Shown here piece by piece: positions 22,733 to 32,466 of a stretch of 64,000 nt of DNA. Position 1 is the first letter of the stretch. Every line of letters starts with the position of its first letter. The notes under the pieces are model-generated. The model was given only the letters and a program-made list of their open reading frames with translations, had not been told where the DNA came from and made no database searches. Source of the DNA: Reticulascus tulasneorum (Eukaryota > Ascomycota > Sordariomycetes > Glomerellales > Reticulascaceae). The stretch covers positions 1,798,001-1,862,000 of the forward strand of contig LSAX01000005.1 of assembly GCA_001557505.1 (NCBI GenBank). The letters are read 5' to 3'. The position numbers and the translations under genes are program-made.

Positions 22733-23769
22733 TCAAGCCTCATCGCTCTCCGCTTCTTCATCCTCGTCGTCCTCATGCGTAATGAAAGGCACAAACCGAA
22801 AGTCCAAGAAGCTCACCCCGCCACCCTCAATCTCGACCATGAATTGTAAACTCAAGACACCTTGCCGATCACCCCTGAAACTGATCTTGCTCGCAATCCG
22901 CATCGCCTCGGTGGACGACTTGATGAATTCGAACTTGTACGAGTGCATCCAACGCTCCTGGATGGAGAAACTCTCAAGAAGATCCCGCCCCTTGGCGAAG
23001 TCCACACTTGACGTTCCCAGATCCCCCATTCCGGAAAGGGTCAAGTACGGCTGAGTCTTAGTGGCCGTGATGGTCAACCGCTTGGGAACCGTCGGCATTA
23101 GTTCCGCTAGGGCATCAAGGAGGAAGCGTGCTTGCATGATGATCTTGAAGGCCAGATCTTCTCGATCAAAGGGGATTTCTTCTGGGATTTCTGGCAGGTA
23201 AGTCACGAGATTGGCGGTCGTCTTGACACCGGCCTCCTCAATGACGATACTGAATGGGGCCCCCTCTTCCGCGTATACTAGGCTGCACGTTCCGCCAATA
23301 CCGAGAGTCTGGTTACTAAACGCCTCAGGGCGGTAGTTGCGGAGATTGCTGCGATACGGATCTTTATCTGCATTTTGAGTTCGGGTCGCGTTATCCACAG
23401 CCCCAAATATCTGTAGACACTCGAGCAGAGCAGGAAGGGTAATTTGGAAGCTGGGGAGGTCTGGCTGGGTGCCACCTTCGGGCGCCTCCCCCAGAATCAA
23501 ACTATAGGACGTGAAGAGTGCTTTATCGAGAAACGCGACACCTGGCTCACGGTCATTACCTGGCTATGGCAGTGGCAATCATCAAGCCTACCTTGCATTA
23601 CCCTGGAGAGGTCCGCGGCAAATCGAATGCCATCCTCCGTAATTTGTACATGAACTTTGTGGGTGAAATGGATGCATCTCAGGAGCTGGTATAGCGGTCT
23701 CGTAGAACTAGCCACTGCTCGAAAGAGGGGCCGAGGAGCAGCGTTCGAGGTGGCAAGCTGGGAAGCCAT
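22733..23769 (-). CDS. RAD1: Rad1, subunit of the 9-1-1 checkpoint clamp
   Basis: Two exons, 23769-23592 and 23520-22733, separated by a 71-bp phase-1 intron, encode 321 residues. The join reads RVMQ-ALFTSYSLILGE, which restores the conserved region of the family. Rad1 (S. pombe name; Rad17 in budding yeast) forms the PCNA-like Rad9-Hus1-Rad1 ring. That ring is loaded at damaged DNA and activates the ATR/Mec1 pathway in the nucleus. Family marks are an early KVHVQITEDGIRFAADLSRVM strand-helix unit, the FDREDLAFKIIMQARFLLDAL segment, LTLSGMGDLGTSSVDF and a final GVLSLQFMVEIEGG followed by FLDFRFVPF. The C-terminus is acidic. The start at 23769 is the first ATG of the frame. Confidence 0.9.
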
Positions 23770-23908
23770 CGCGGACAAAACGTATGGAGAAGAATATCAC
23801 CCAAGAAGAAGTGGAAGGTGCGCTAGAGGTTCTTGTATGTTGTTGTATCTAAAGTACAGGGCTGATGCCGGCCCGAAGGGCTTTTGGGAAGGACTTTTTG
23901 GGGGTATC

Positions 23909-24253
23909 TCAGACGTAGACTCCGACCGCACAGAACATATAGACCACTCCAAACCTGGAAAGCTGTCAGACAAGTCGTCAAAGGGCATCATCGGGGGGCG
24001 AGGCTTACGCTAGGGCAATAGAAGCTGGGACTCCTAGTCCAATCACGTTGGATAATGATCGATCTGGAAGTCGTTAGAAAATGCAGCTTACGCGTAGGGC
24101 AGCAGAGAACTAACTGAGTGCGAAGACGGCTGCGACGAAGACACCGAGCAGTACCAGGGAGAATCCGACGAAGAATTGGGCGTCTTTGCCGATGGCGGGA
24201 CGGAGGGGGGTGATAGCAGAAGCTTCCCAGATCTCAAGCAACGAGGAATCCAT
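23909..24253 (-). CDS. OST5: Ost5, small subunit of oligosaccharyltransferase
   Basis: A small three-exon gene reconstructed by hand: 24253-24115, 24063-24009 and 23954-23909, with introns of 51 bp (GTTAGT...CCAG) and 54 bp (GTAAGC...CCAG). The spliced product is 79 residues. It opens MDSSLLEIWEASAITPLRP. The first hydrophobic helix is FFVGFSLVLLGVFVAAVFAL, then a short loop NRSLSNV, the second helix GLGVPASIALAFGVVYMFCA and the terminal VGVYV. Two helices, the loop and the GVYV end are the hallmarks of Ost5/TMEM258. This ER-membrane subunit sits beside Ost1 and the catalytic Stt3 in N-glycosylation. All three frames only make sense after splicing. GCN5 diverges from it 393 bp away, and RAD1 starts 139 bp downstream of its stop. 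Confidence 0.88.
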
Positions 24254-24646
24254 TCGCCAAAGGATGGGTGGTGCAAGAAGGAGATTGAGCGATTGGGATG
24301 TGAAATTTTTAAATCGGTCGTGAGCTGTCCGAAGTTCGTGGAGGATTGGTCGTGCGCGGTTTCGTTGCTGCGAAACGAAGTGAAAAGTTGTCAGTTTCAC
24401 GAATCCTAGCTTTCAACTTTCTGAAAGGTGTTCGAAGCTCTAGATCGCGAATCGTGGCCCTATGCGCAAAAAGAGCTTAGCGTAATGCTGCCCCCCTGAC
24501 AAGGATCCACATTCACGTGCGGTGCACGGACCACCCTTCAGCGCCCCAAGCCGCGCATCGCCATCCGAGATCACGACAACGGGGTATCTTCAGCCATCGA
24601 AATCCCATCATATATTATCAAGAAAGGGGCAGTAAATGTACCCAAG
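24254..24646. promoter_or_regulatory. Divergent promoter region OST5/GCN5
   Basis: 393 bp separate the two start codons, so both promoters must lie here. No clear TATA box was seen for OST5; an AT-rich TATATTATC stretch lies about 36 bp upstream of the GCN5 ATG. Confidence 0.5.
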
Positions 24647-25962
24647 ATGAAGGAAGAAAGTAAGTCGCCGTATCCGACAACGTGTACATTGGGTTCGGGC
24701 TTGCTGACTCCTCCCTACAGATGCTAAGCGCAAAGCGACCGAGGATCCTGCCTCTCCGGCGGCGACCAAAAGGGTCAAGCACAATGATTCCGCAGAGCCA
24801 GAGAAGAAGCCGGCGATGAAGCCGATCCCATTCCCTGAAAAGGTACGTCCACCCCACGTCACTCTATGGCGCATGCGCAGCCTCCCCATCACTACTGTAC
24901 TAACACTCCTCACAGCCAGCGGTAATAGAAGAACGGACCGGCGAGATCGAGTTCCGGGTAGTCAACAACGACAACGAGCGCGAATCCCTCATCATCCTCA
25001 CCGGCCTGAAATGTATCTTCCAAAAACAGCTGCCGAAGATGCCCAAGGACTACATCGCCCGCCTCGTCTACGACCGCACCCATCTCTCCATCGCCATCGT
25101 CAAGAAACCACTCGAGGTCGTCGGAGGAATCACCTACCGCCCCTTCAAGGGCCGACGCTTCGCCGAGATCGTCTTCTGCGCCATCAGCAGCGACCAGCAG
25201 GTCAAGGGTTACGGAGCCCATCTCATGTCCCACCTGAAGGACTACGTCAAGGCCACTTCGGATGTGATGCACTTCCTGACCTACGCCGACAACTACGCTA
25301 TCGGCTACTTCAAGAAGCAGGGCTTCACAAAGGAGATTACGCTGGACCGGAGCGTGTGGATGGGCTATATCAAGGACTACGAGGGCGGCACGATCATGCA
25401 GTGCTCCATGTTGCCGCGCATACGGTACCTGGAGATGGGCAGGATGCTGCTGAAGCAGAAAGAATGCGTCCATGCTAAGATACGGGCGTTCAGCAAGAGC
25501 CACTTGGTTCACCAGCCGCCGAAGCAGTGGAAGAACGGTGCCACGCCCATCGACCCGCTTTCCATCGAGGCCATCCGCGCCTCCGGTTGGTCTCCCGACA
25601 TGGACGAGCTCGCCCGTCAACCGCGCCACGGACCAAACTACAACCAGCTTCTACATCTCCTCAACGACCTACAAAATCACGCATCGGCGTGGCCGTTCCT
25701 CACCCCTGTTAACCGGGACGATGTGGCAGACTACTACGAGGTGATCAAGGAGCCGATGGATTTCAGCACCATGGAGACTAAGCTGGAGGCCGACCAGTAC
25801 GCCACGCCCGAGGATTTCGTCAAGGATGCCAAGCTCATCTTCGATAACTGCCGGAAGTACAACAATGAGAGCACACCCTATGCGAAGAGCGCGAACAAGC
25901 TCGAGAAGTACATGTGGCAACAGGTCAAGGCCGTTCCGGAGTGGTCGCACCTGGATCCATAG
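24647..25962 (+). CDS. GCN5: Gcn5, SAGA/ADA histone acetyltransferase with bromodomain
   Basis: Three exons, 24647-24659, 24721-24842 and 24916-25962; introns are 61 and 73 bp. The first exon has only 13 bases (MKEE plus one base). The product is 393 residues. Gcn5 acetylates histone H3 (mainly Lys9/14) in SAGA and ADA in the nucleus. A basic N-terminal tail is followed by the GNAT domain: [11 protein letters not shown] contains the presumed catalytic Glu129, and [11 protein letters not shown] is the acetyl-CoA pyrophosphate loop. A linker with [13 protein letters not shown] follows. Last comes the bromodomain, with [15 protein letters not shown] and [10 protein letters not shown] holding the acetyl-lysine-binding Asn. 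Length and order match yeast Gcn5. Confidence 0.95.
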
Positions 25963-26848
25963 GATTGCGCATTTGTCGGTGCTATTTATGCAGTGGGCGG
26001 TTATCTTTGTACGGCAGCTTGGCGTTTGCGTGTTGGTCTTGGTTTGTTTGTCATGGGAGGCTTGATGGTCGTCAAGATAAAATACTTTGGAGTTCGAGCG
26101 AGGCTTGACGAGAATGGCGTTTGCGGGCAGGGGCTCTACTAGTAGACAGTTCGAACTAGCAGTCGGCATCTGTACGGAATATGATATTCATGACTAGAGA
26201 CGGATGTTTCGACATCAAGATGGGCAGTGGTCAAAAATGCAGTATTGTCAACTCAAAATTGAGGATCCGCGCTTCTTTTTACTTTGGTTTACCTGCTATA
26301 GACCAGCAAGCTGTGAAAATCGATTCAAGGCCATATACCAACGAATCTTCCCTCCCCATGGCCGCCATGTACCCCCGCTGTTTCAACCTATCCCAATCCT
26401 AGTCCTCAAAGCAAATCGCTAACTCCAGGCGAGCCCACCACCCCTTCATCGAGGGAAGATCCACGTAGAAACAGGTTCCCAGGCTAAGCCTCCCTATGCT
26501 GAAAAGGACAAACGGTGGTAACAAAAAAAAAAAACACAAGTCTATCAAGGTCGGAAACGCAAAAAGAATCAGTGCAATGAATGCCAAAGGAGTTCTGCAG
26601 CGTTGAGGTATATCAGAACACGTCAAAATTCCACATTTTTTTCGTCAGCTCCAAAGGTGCAATCAGCCCCTTGGTGCGGAAATCCAAGGATCGCAGCCGT
26701 CAAAATGCTCGCTCGTTCGTGTGCTTCCCGGGTCGTCAAACATGCGGGTGTTCATTATTTTCTTGATAAAGTGGGGGTATTCGTTGTGATCTCATGTCTC
26801 GAGTGAACAAGATGGAACCGTGCCAGGGGCAGCCATGGGCAAGGAATT
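25963..26848. other. Convergent spacer after GCN5
   Basis: 886 bp of 3' flanks of GCN5 and of the unknown minus-strand gene. It includes an A run near 26522-26534. No gene was recognised. Confidence 0.5.
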
Positions 26849-27877
26849 TTAAGCCCCGGGGGCTTGAGCGGTCCGCTGCACACGCATGTCCGACGCCGTG
26901 TTGGCACCACGATCACCAACTGGGAGGCGAAGATCGGAATAAGTTCTTCGCCAGCGGGCAATGCCGCCGTGGCGTTCGTCCGCTTGTTGCCTTCGAGAAG
27001 AGCTGGAAGGGGTCGAAGCTGCAAATGCTTCTTCTAACAGTGACGTTGCCGCAATGTGGTTAGAGCCACGGTTCTCAGTCTCCAAGGTACGCCTGATCAT
27101 GTCGTGGAGGAAATCTGGTATCTCCTGCCACTGCCCTGCTCTCGCGGCGCTCAGCATGCGAGGAGGAAAGAGAGCCTGGGGTACTAGAGCGGCCTCGTTC
27201 GACTGCTGAAAGATCTGGTCTGCAAGAAATGGGAGCTCGCCGCGTTCAATAGCGCTCTTGAGCCACTGCTCCCACTCCTCGTCGAGCACCGTGGATGTTT
27301 CGCCGGCTTCCCGTCTCGCTACGCGCTCCCTCAGTTGCTCGTTCAGAGCAACGCCGACGCTTTCGATCTCCTCGTCGTCACTCTCTTCTCCATCCATATC
27401 CTCGTCTGCGGGATCTGCGATGCCATCCGTCTCCATGGACTGGGTTCTCATGTTATGAACGGTAGACACGCTCGGGCGGTCCTCCGGTTCGACCCAATCT
27501 GGAAAGTCATCGGCGGTAGTATCCCTGATTGAGATGCCTTGCTCCTTTTCATATCGCTCCTTGGCCCACTTTGTGCCTTCCCATTTCGTGAGACTTCCAA
27601 TCTCAGAGGGGGTCAGTCGCAGGTTGTCGAGGGCTCGGAACAGGCGACGATGCCACGGCCAGCGAGCCAGGCGGATGCGGTGAGTCGGATGGCAGTAGTC
27701 GAGACCGGGATACTTAGCCTCTTGGGTGTCAATATGCCCGTAGAACGAGTGGACCTCCTGACGGACCTCCAATATGAGGTAGCGTTGCAGGAGGGCATGG
27801 AAGTTCTGAGGATCAGTGGTTCGTGGTTTCGGAAACATGTACTCGTACACGAGCTGGTCGGTCGGTCTGCCCTTCAT
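26849..27877 (-). CDS. Conserved fungal protein of unknown function, N-terminus uncertain
   Basis: The first ATG of the frame is at 27877 (MKGRPTDQLVYEYMF), giving 342 residues. The frame continues upstream past 28036 with protein-like sequence (CEIGHPLKTPNGSSLLLFHG) but without an ATG before a TGA. The true protein is therefore probably longer, either through an unseen upstream exon or a non-AUG start. I do not recognise a named domain. The ordered part (residues 15-130 from this ATG) is rich in aromatic and basic residues (FHALLQRYLILEVRQEVHSFYGHID; WPWHRRLFRALDNLRLTPSE). It is followed by an acidic stretch (PADEDMDGEESDDEEIES), a helical part with EWEQWLKSAIERGELPFLADQI, and a Ser/Arg-rich tail. 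No signal peptide or membrane helix was seen. Confidence 0.7.
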   Translation of the reverse strand: MKGRPTDQLVYEYMFPKPRTTDPQNFHALLQRYLILEVRQEVHSFYGHIDTQEAKYPGLDYCHPTHRIRLARWPWHRRLFRALDNLRLTPSEIGSLTKWEGTKWAKERYEKEQGISIRDTTADDFPDWVEPEDRPSVSTVHNMRTQSMETDGIADPADEDMDGEESDDEEIESVGVALNEQLRERVARREAGETSTVLDEEWEQWLKSAIERGELPFLADQIFQQSNEAALVPQALFPPRMLSAARAGQWQEIPDFLHDMIRRTLETENRGSNHIAATSLLEEAFAASTPSSSSRRQQADERHGGIARWRRTYSDLRLPVGDRGANTASDMRVQRTAQAPGA

Positions 27878-28063
27878 GGTGACTAGTTTGTTCGTGGACG
27901 GCTTCGGCAAATGGCCGTGGAAGAGAAGGAGGCTGGAGCCGTTTGGGGTCTTGAGCGGGTGCCCGATCTCGCAGTCGTGGCCACCTCGCCGCTTGGAAGA
28001 TGAGGGGGGGGAGGGACGAGCAGTGCCTCCGGACAAGATGAGTCTGACGGGAGCGGCTGTGAT

Positions 28064-31000
28064 GGTGGAAGAGAGGCGAGAGAGACGGTCAAGTCGAGAA
28101 GGGAGAGAGGGGAAAGTACGGCGGCAGGAGATTGCGTTGGCCGTGCGTCGGCGTCAAAGACGGAGCCTGGAGGGGTTGCGGAGGATACAACGCGTTGGAG
28201 GGTCTCGATTGTACGAAGGTGAGTTTGGGGGTGAGGACGAAAATTGGCTGGAAGAAACGCGATCACAGAGCACTCGGCGAGAAAGTCCGGTGGTGAAGGG
28301 AGTGGGAGGATTGGTAAAATGAGGTCTGGAAGGCGAGGGAATGTAAAAGAGAGTGTTAAGTTTGCTGAGTGTGGGATGGGGGCACCTGGACGGAGATCAA
28401 GTGGAGTGTGGATGTCTGTGGATGGAGAGCATGGATCGTGGGACCCGGCCGACCTCCACTGCAGTGTTGAGCGAACGCTGCAAGATTGTGGGTCGGGGCG
28501 GTCGCAGCTTGACACCACACCTGACTAGGCCCCTGGTTACTTTAGGTGGTTAAGTAAAAATACCTGCCATCCACCTGAGAGGCTACGAGTCGAAGGCTAA
28601 GACGTGGTGCTACCCTGTCTGCGTAGTAAGTACGTACAGGCAGGTAATTAGGTACGGTATAAACATCTCTCTCTACCTGACCTATCTACCTACCTACCCG
28701 GCCTATACCTAACCTGCTACATACTGTACGTACTTTCTACTGCGCGCATAATGAGTTCACTGCCTCGGCCCCCCTCCTCCAAGTGCCAGCCCGGACTGGC
28801 ATCTGGGCGGATGGGTGTGTTACATGCCTAAAATCCCTTGCCTTACGAATACCCTTACCCAAAGCATATGGACAACCTACCTTAGGCCAAGAGGTGTCCC
28901 GAGTCGTCGTATGGGTGGAGGGTACCTGATCCTCAATGCCCCCGGGCCCCCTCCTAGGTAATAATCTGTGCCCTACGACGGGTCAATTATGGGGCGGGGA
29001 TGACAGGACTGAGATGCAAATCCAATCCAGTGCTTCGTAAAGTAGGGTTTGCCGGCGTGTCCTGAATGCCCCAAGTACGTACCTCCGCTTTAGCGAATCT
29101 CTATCTGCTGGAAATGCCGGGGGCGATGGGAACCCGCCGTGCCCGCCTAGGGTCTGGAACAGATCGTCGAGGAGCAAAAAGCAGAACTCGACTCAGTCCC
29201 CAATCCGATTCCCCTCCAAGCACCAACCAAGCAGCCAATACCCGATTTCTCTTTGTCTCTAATCGAAAGTACCCCGTTTACGAACCGAGACACAATAACA
29301 AAGATCGCCTGGCTCGGCTTCGTTAACAAAATGCCCGCTTCATAGGTGGGAAACCAAGGAATCCATCTAACGAAGGTGCACGGAAACAGACAGTCGGCGC
29401 AGTTCGAACCAGCCACTCCCTGCGCTGCGCTGCCCTTGTGTCGCAAAATAAGGGCATCCAGCAAAGTCGACTAACAGGCCCTGGCTGATAATATGACAAC
29501 CGGCTTCCATGCCGCTCCGCCACTTAACGAGCATCACACCCACACGCACTTCCGTGAGCGTTAGGCAAGTTGGCCAAGTGCAAGTTCTGAGAGCCATCGT
29601 CGATTTGTTTGTCATCCTCTGTCTCCGTATAGTAGACCAGACGGACAGACAGCCGGGGCCCAGCCAGAACTGTCACTGCTGCTGAATTGGCGAGCTATGC
29701 GGTCGGTGGCTGCAGCATTTTCGAAGCCAACATGCAGCCGAATTCTCAAAATGAATCACCCCTCCGTCGAGATGGTGGGCAGCTTCTTTTTTTCCTTCAC
29801 TGTCAGTCACTGTTCTCGGAACTGGCATGGTTTATGGGATTTGCCCATCTCCCGGAACGCCATTCCTTCTACGGACAATCCCAACTGGGGGCTGCGATTG
29901 GGGCCGCCTCTGAAGCAGCTGACCGCCATGTTTGCCTACCTACCCGCTGATCCATCCACATGCATCTATTGCCCACTACGGACGAAGTAGGCAGTAATAA
30001 TATTTCCGTCGTTCAAGCCGTCCCAGGGTTTGGATGATGCGCCCCCCGGGACCAATCACGGTTCTATGCTGGACCCCATCCTTTCCACCGTCGCCAGAGT
30101 CTTCTTTCATGCAGCCGCCACGTCCACTTTGTTTGCACGTCGTCTGAAACGTTTGCTGGCTCCAGTCATTGTCGTTTGTTCAACCCTGCTTCTGCCAAAA
30201 CAACAACGCGTCCCATTACAGTCCCTGCCTCCCCTCCTGCCTCGGCAAACCATGCTACGGGCTGCGATCGGATGATGGCAGATGGACTTTTATTCCCCTG
30301 ATCTGACCGCCTGTCGATCTCGGAATCCTAGGCAGGCACATTGCCTTAGACCTCCGAACGGCAGTCCGCCGACGTACGGAGAAAGTGTTACAACTGAGCC
30401 ACCTTCTAACTGCATTGCCTTATCCTTAGTGCGACCTTGCTCGACAATCTAGTTCCGTGTTACCCTGTTATCCTAGCAAGCCGTCGAGAGAGATTTACTT
30501 TATGCTCCTATGTCAACGAATGCCCACTTCTATCAGCTGCAGTTTGGCGGGATTCATTGGGCACCAGATCGGAGAGGCCCAATTCAGCTAGCCAGCCCTA
30601 TAAACCCCAGGAACGACGAAAAGCACTTGCCAGAAGGTCACCAAGGCATCAGGTTTCGAGATGCTCAACTTTGGTGGATAGGAACATCTCTTTACAGCAA
30701 GGTTCGTAGAGGTTTTCGCCACAGGATGTCCTGCAAGCTGCCGCCCCGAGCTTGAACCATTCTTCTTTGGATAAGACTCTTTTTGGCCAGATTCTAGAAG
30801 TCTAGACTCAGACAGGGCCTAAGCTCGAGTGCTACCTGTCGATCATCAGATTCTGTACATGGATGGGTAGATATGTCTTCGACGAGGCGGAACTGGGATG
30901 CGTATCTCTCTGCATCTCTACGCAACAGAGTTCATGTTACGGGCAGCGACATAAGTAATCTTTTCAATGTTGGCCATAGTTGGCAAACCTTTGATGTAGT

Positions 31001-31441
31001 TTGGACGGGAATGGTGAGAGCATGGCAAGGGTTTGCTGAATATTGAAAATGCCCGCATCTACTGGCGATATACATCTGTAATTTCTGAAAGAACGCAGTT
31101 TAGCATGCCTCACGCAGAGAGTAAGGAAGGCATGATAGGGCCCGTGGAAAAGCATCTGCACATCTCAACTGCATCCCACCGCGAAATCTTCGCAAACGGC
31201 CCACGATAGCAAAACAACTGCTGCTGTCTGTCTCCAGATAGCCCCCAGAGACAGAGTCGAGCTTTCATTCCGTTTCCACAGAACTCGTGAGCCCGGACTA
31301 CCTTACACATACAAAAAAGAGTGAAGCTATCCCCATGTGATCTCATCAAACACTTTCTAACCTGCCAAGGTCGCAACTACCTCATGTATCGTCACTCAAC
31401 TTACCAGAACAGCATTTTACTACGGAGCCGCCACTCACAGA
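28064..31441. other. 3.4-kb intergenic region
   Basis: Starts with a CT-rich (on the minus strand) leader or promoter of the preceding gene. CTAC-type simple repeats follow at 28672-28716, with several TACGTA/GTACGTAC elements. The rest shows no coding frame I can support. Confidence 0.45.
28672..28716. repeat. CTACC/CCTA simple repeat
   Basis: Repeated CTACCTAC and CCTATACCTAACC units within about 45 bases of non-coding DNA. The pattern is not the TTAGGG telomere repeat. Confidence 0.55.
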
Positions 31442-32038
31442 ATGTGCATGCGCATCTACCGTCACTTCCGCTCCTGCGGCTGCATGATATACGACTCGCT
31501 CTGGGAATGTGAGGAAGGCATCCACTCCGCGGACTGCTTCTACGTTACAAACGGCGTCATCAACATGCCCGGCAAGACGTGCACCTACCACCGATGCATG
31601 CAGCGCAAATGCGCCCCGCCCCAGTCCAGGAGCCGCAGCCGCCGCCCCATGGGCGCTCGCCTCTGGCAGCCCCCTCCGCCGCCGAAATGGTCTCTCGAGA
31701 CTCTCCCTCCGCACCCGCGGGACCCGGACCGCACGCCCACGCCCGAGTCGAGCTGGGACGAGCAGACGGCGCAGTGGCACTCGGATGAGGCGCAGTTCAC
31801 GCAGGGGGAAGGGGAGGAGTATGATTCGCCGATTGACATGAACGTCGATGGAGAGGACGAGGAAGACGACGAGTCGAGCGATGCGAGTATGGACTGGGAG
31901 GACACGAGCGACGTGAGTGTGGAGAGTGAAGGCATGGGCGGGCTGCATCAGGCTGAAGAGGATGAGGACGTGGATATGGAAAGTGAAAGCGAAAGCGTCG
32001 AGAGTGCCGTGGAGGATGACTCGGATTATGTCCCCTGA
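31442..32038 (+). CDS. Small protein with Cys-rich head and acidic tail, unknown function
   Basis: A single-exon frame of 198 residues from ATG 31442. The first 60 residues hold ten cysteines (MCMRIYRHFRSCGCMIYDSLWEC and further pairs, ending TCTYHRCMQRKC), suggesting a small metal-binding or disulfide-linked fold. A Pro/Arg-rich middle follows (PPPPPKWSLETLPPHPRD), then a very acidic Ser/Asp/Glu tail. No signal peptide was seen, so secretion is unlikely and zinc binding is the better guess. The start residues MC resemble the short protein at 51370. Antisense frames over the same stretch are explained by its GC-rich codon use. Function is unknown, and expression needs support. Confidence 0.6.
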   Translation: MCMRIYRHFRSCGCMIYDSLWECEEGIHSADCFYVTNGVINMPGKTCTYHRCMQRKCAPPQSRSRSRRPMGARLWQPPPPPKWSLETLPPHPRDPDRTPTPESSWDEQTAQWHSDEAQFTQGEGEEYDSPIDMNVDGEDEEDDESSDASMDWEDTSDVSVESEGMGGLHQAEEDEDVDMESESESVESAVEDDSDYVP

Positions 32039-32466
32039 CGGGCTGAAGTACTACACGACTACATATTTGCACCCCCACAGTTCATCCGGGATGTCGAGCT
32101 GATATTTTGGGAAATGCGCACTGATTCACGTCAGATACAAATGTCCTGGGAACATCACCAAACGGCCGGGTTCTTGAATGTGGAATATCTTCTTCATAAT
32201 TCGTGCGCAGGTATTATCCAGCGCGCTAGTGGGGGAAAGGTTCATGGTGACTGTTGTACATATACCCTCGTAGGGTTGGTCCATCTAAACAAGAATCCGC
32301 CTTCTCTCGAGAACCAAAAAACACGGGGGCTCGAATCATTGCGCGCTCATAAAGTCGTGTCGTTAATGTATGTCAACGCACACCAGATATCACCCAACAC
32401 CTCCAGCGCCAGAACGACGATGTCGTTTCTCAACAGAAAAAAGCAGAAGCACAACGTCGAATATGT
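32039..32466. other. Convergent spacer
   Basis: 428 bp between two stops. No gene was recognised. Confidence 0.5.

Noticed and set aside
31382..31948. 188-codon minus-strand frame
   Set aside because: Shadow of the Cys-rich/acidic gene on the plus strand; Arg/Val-rich repetitive translation.
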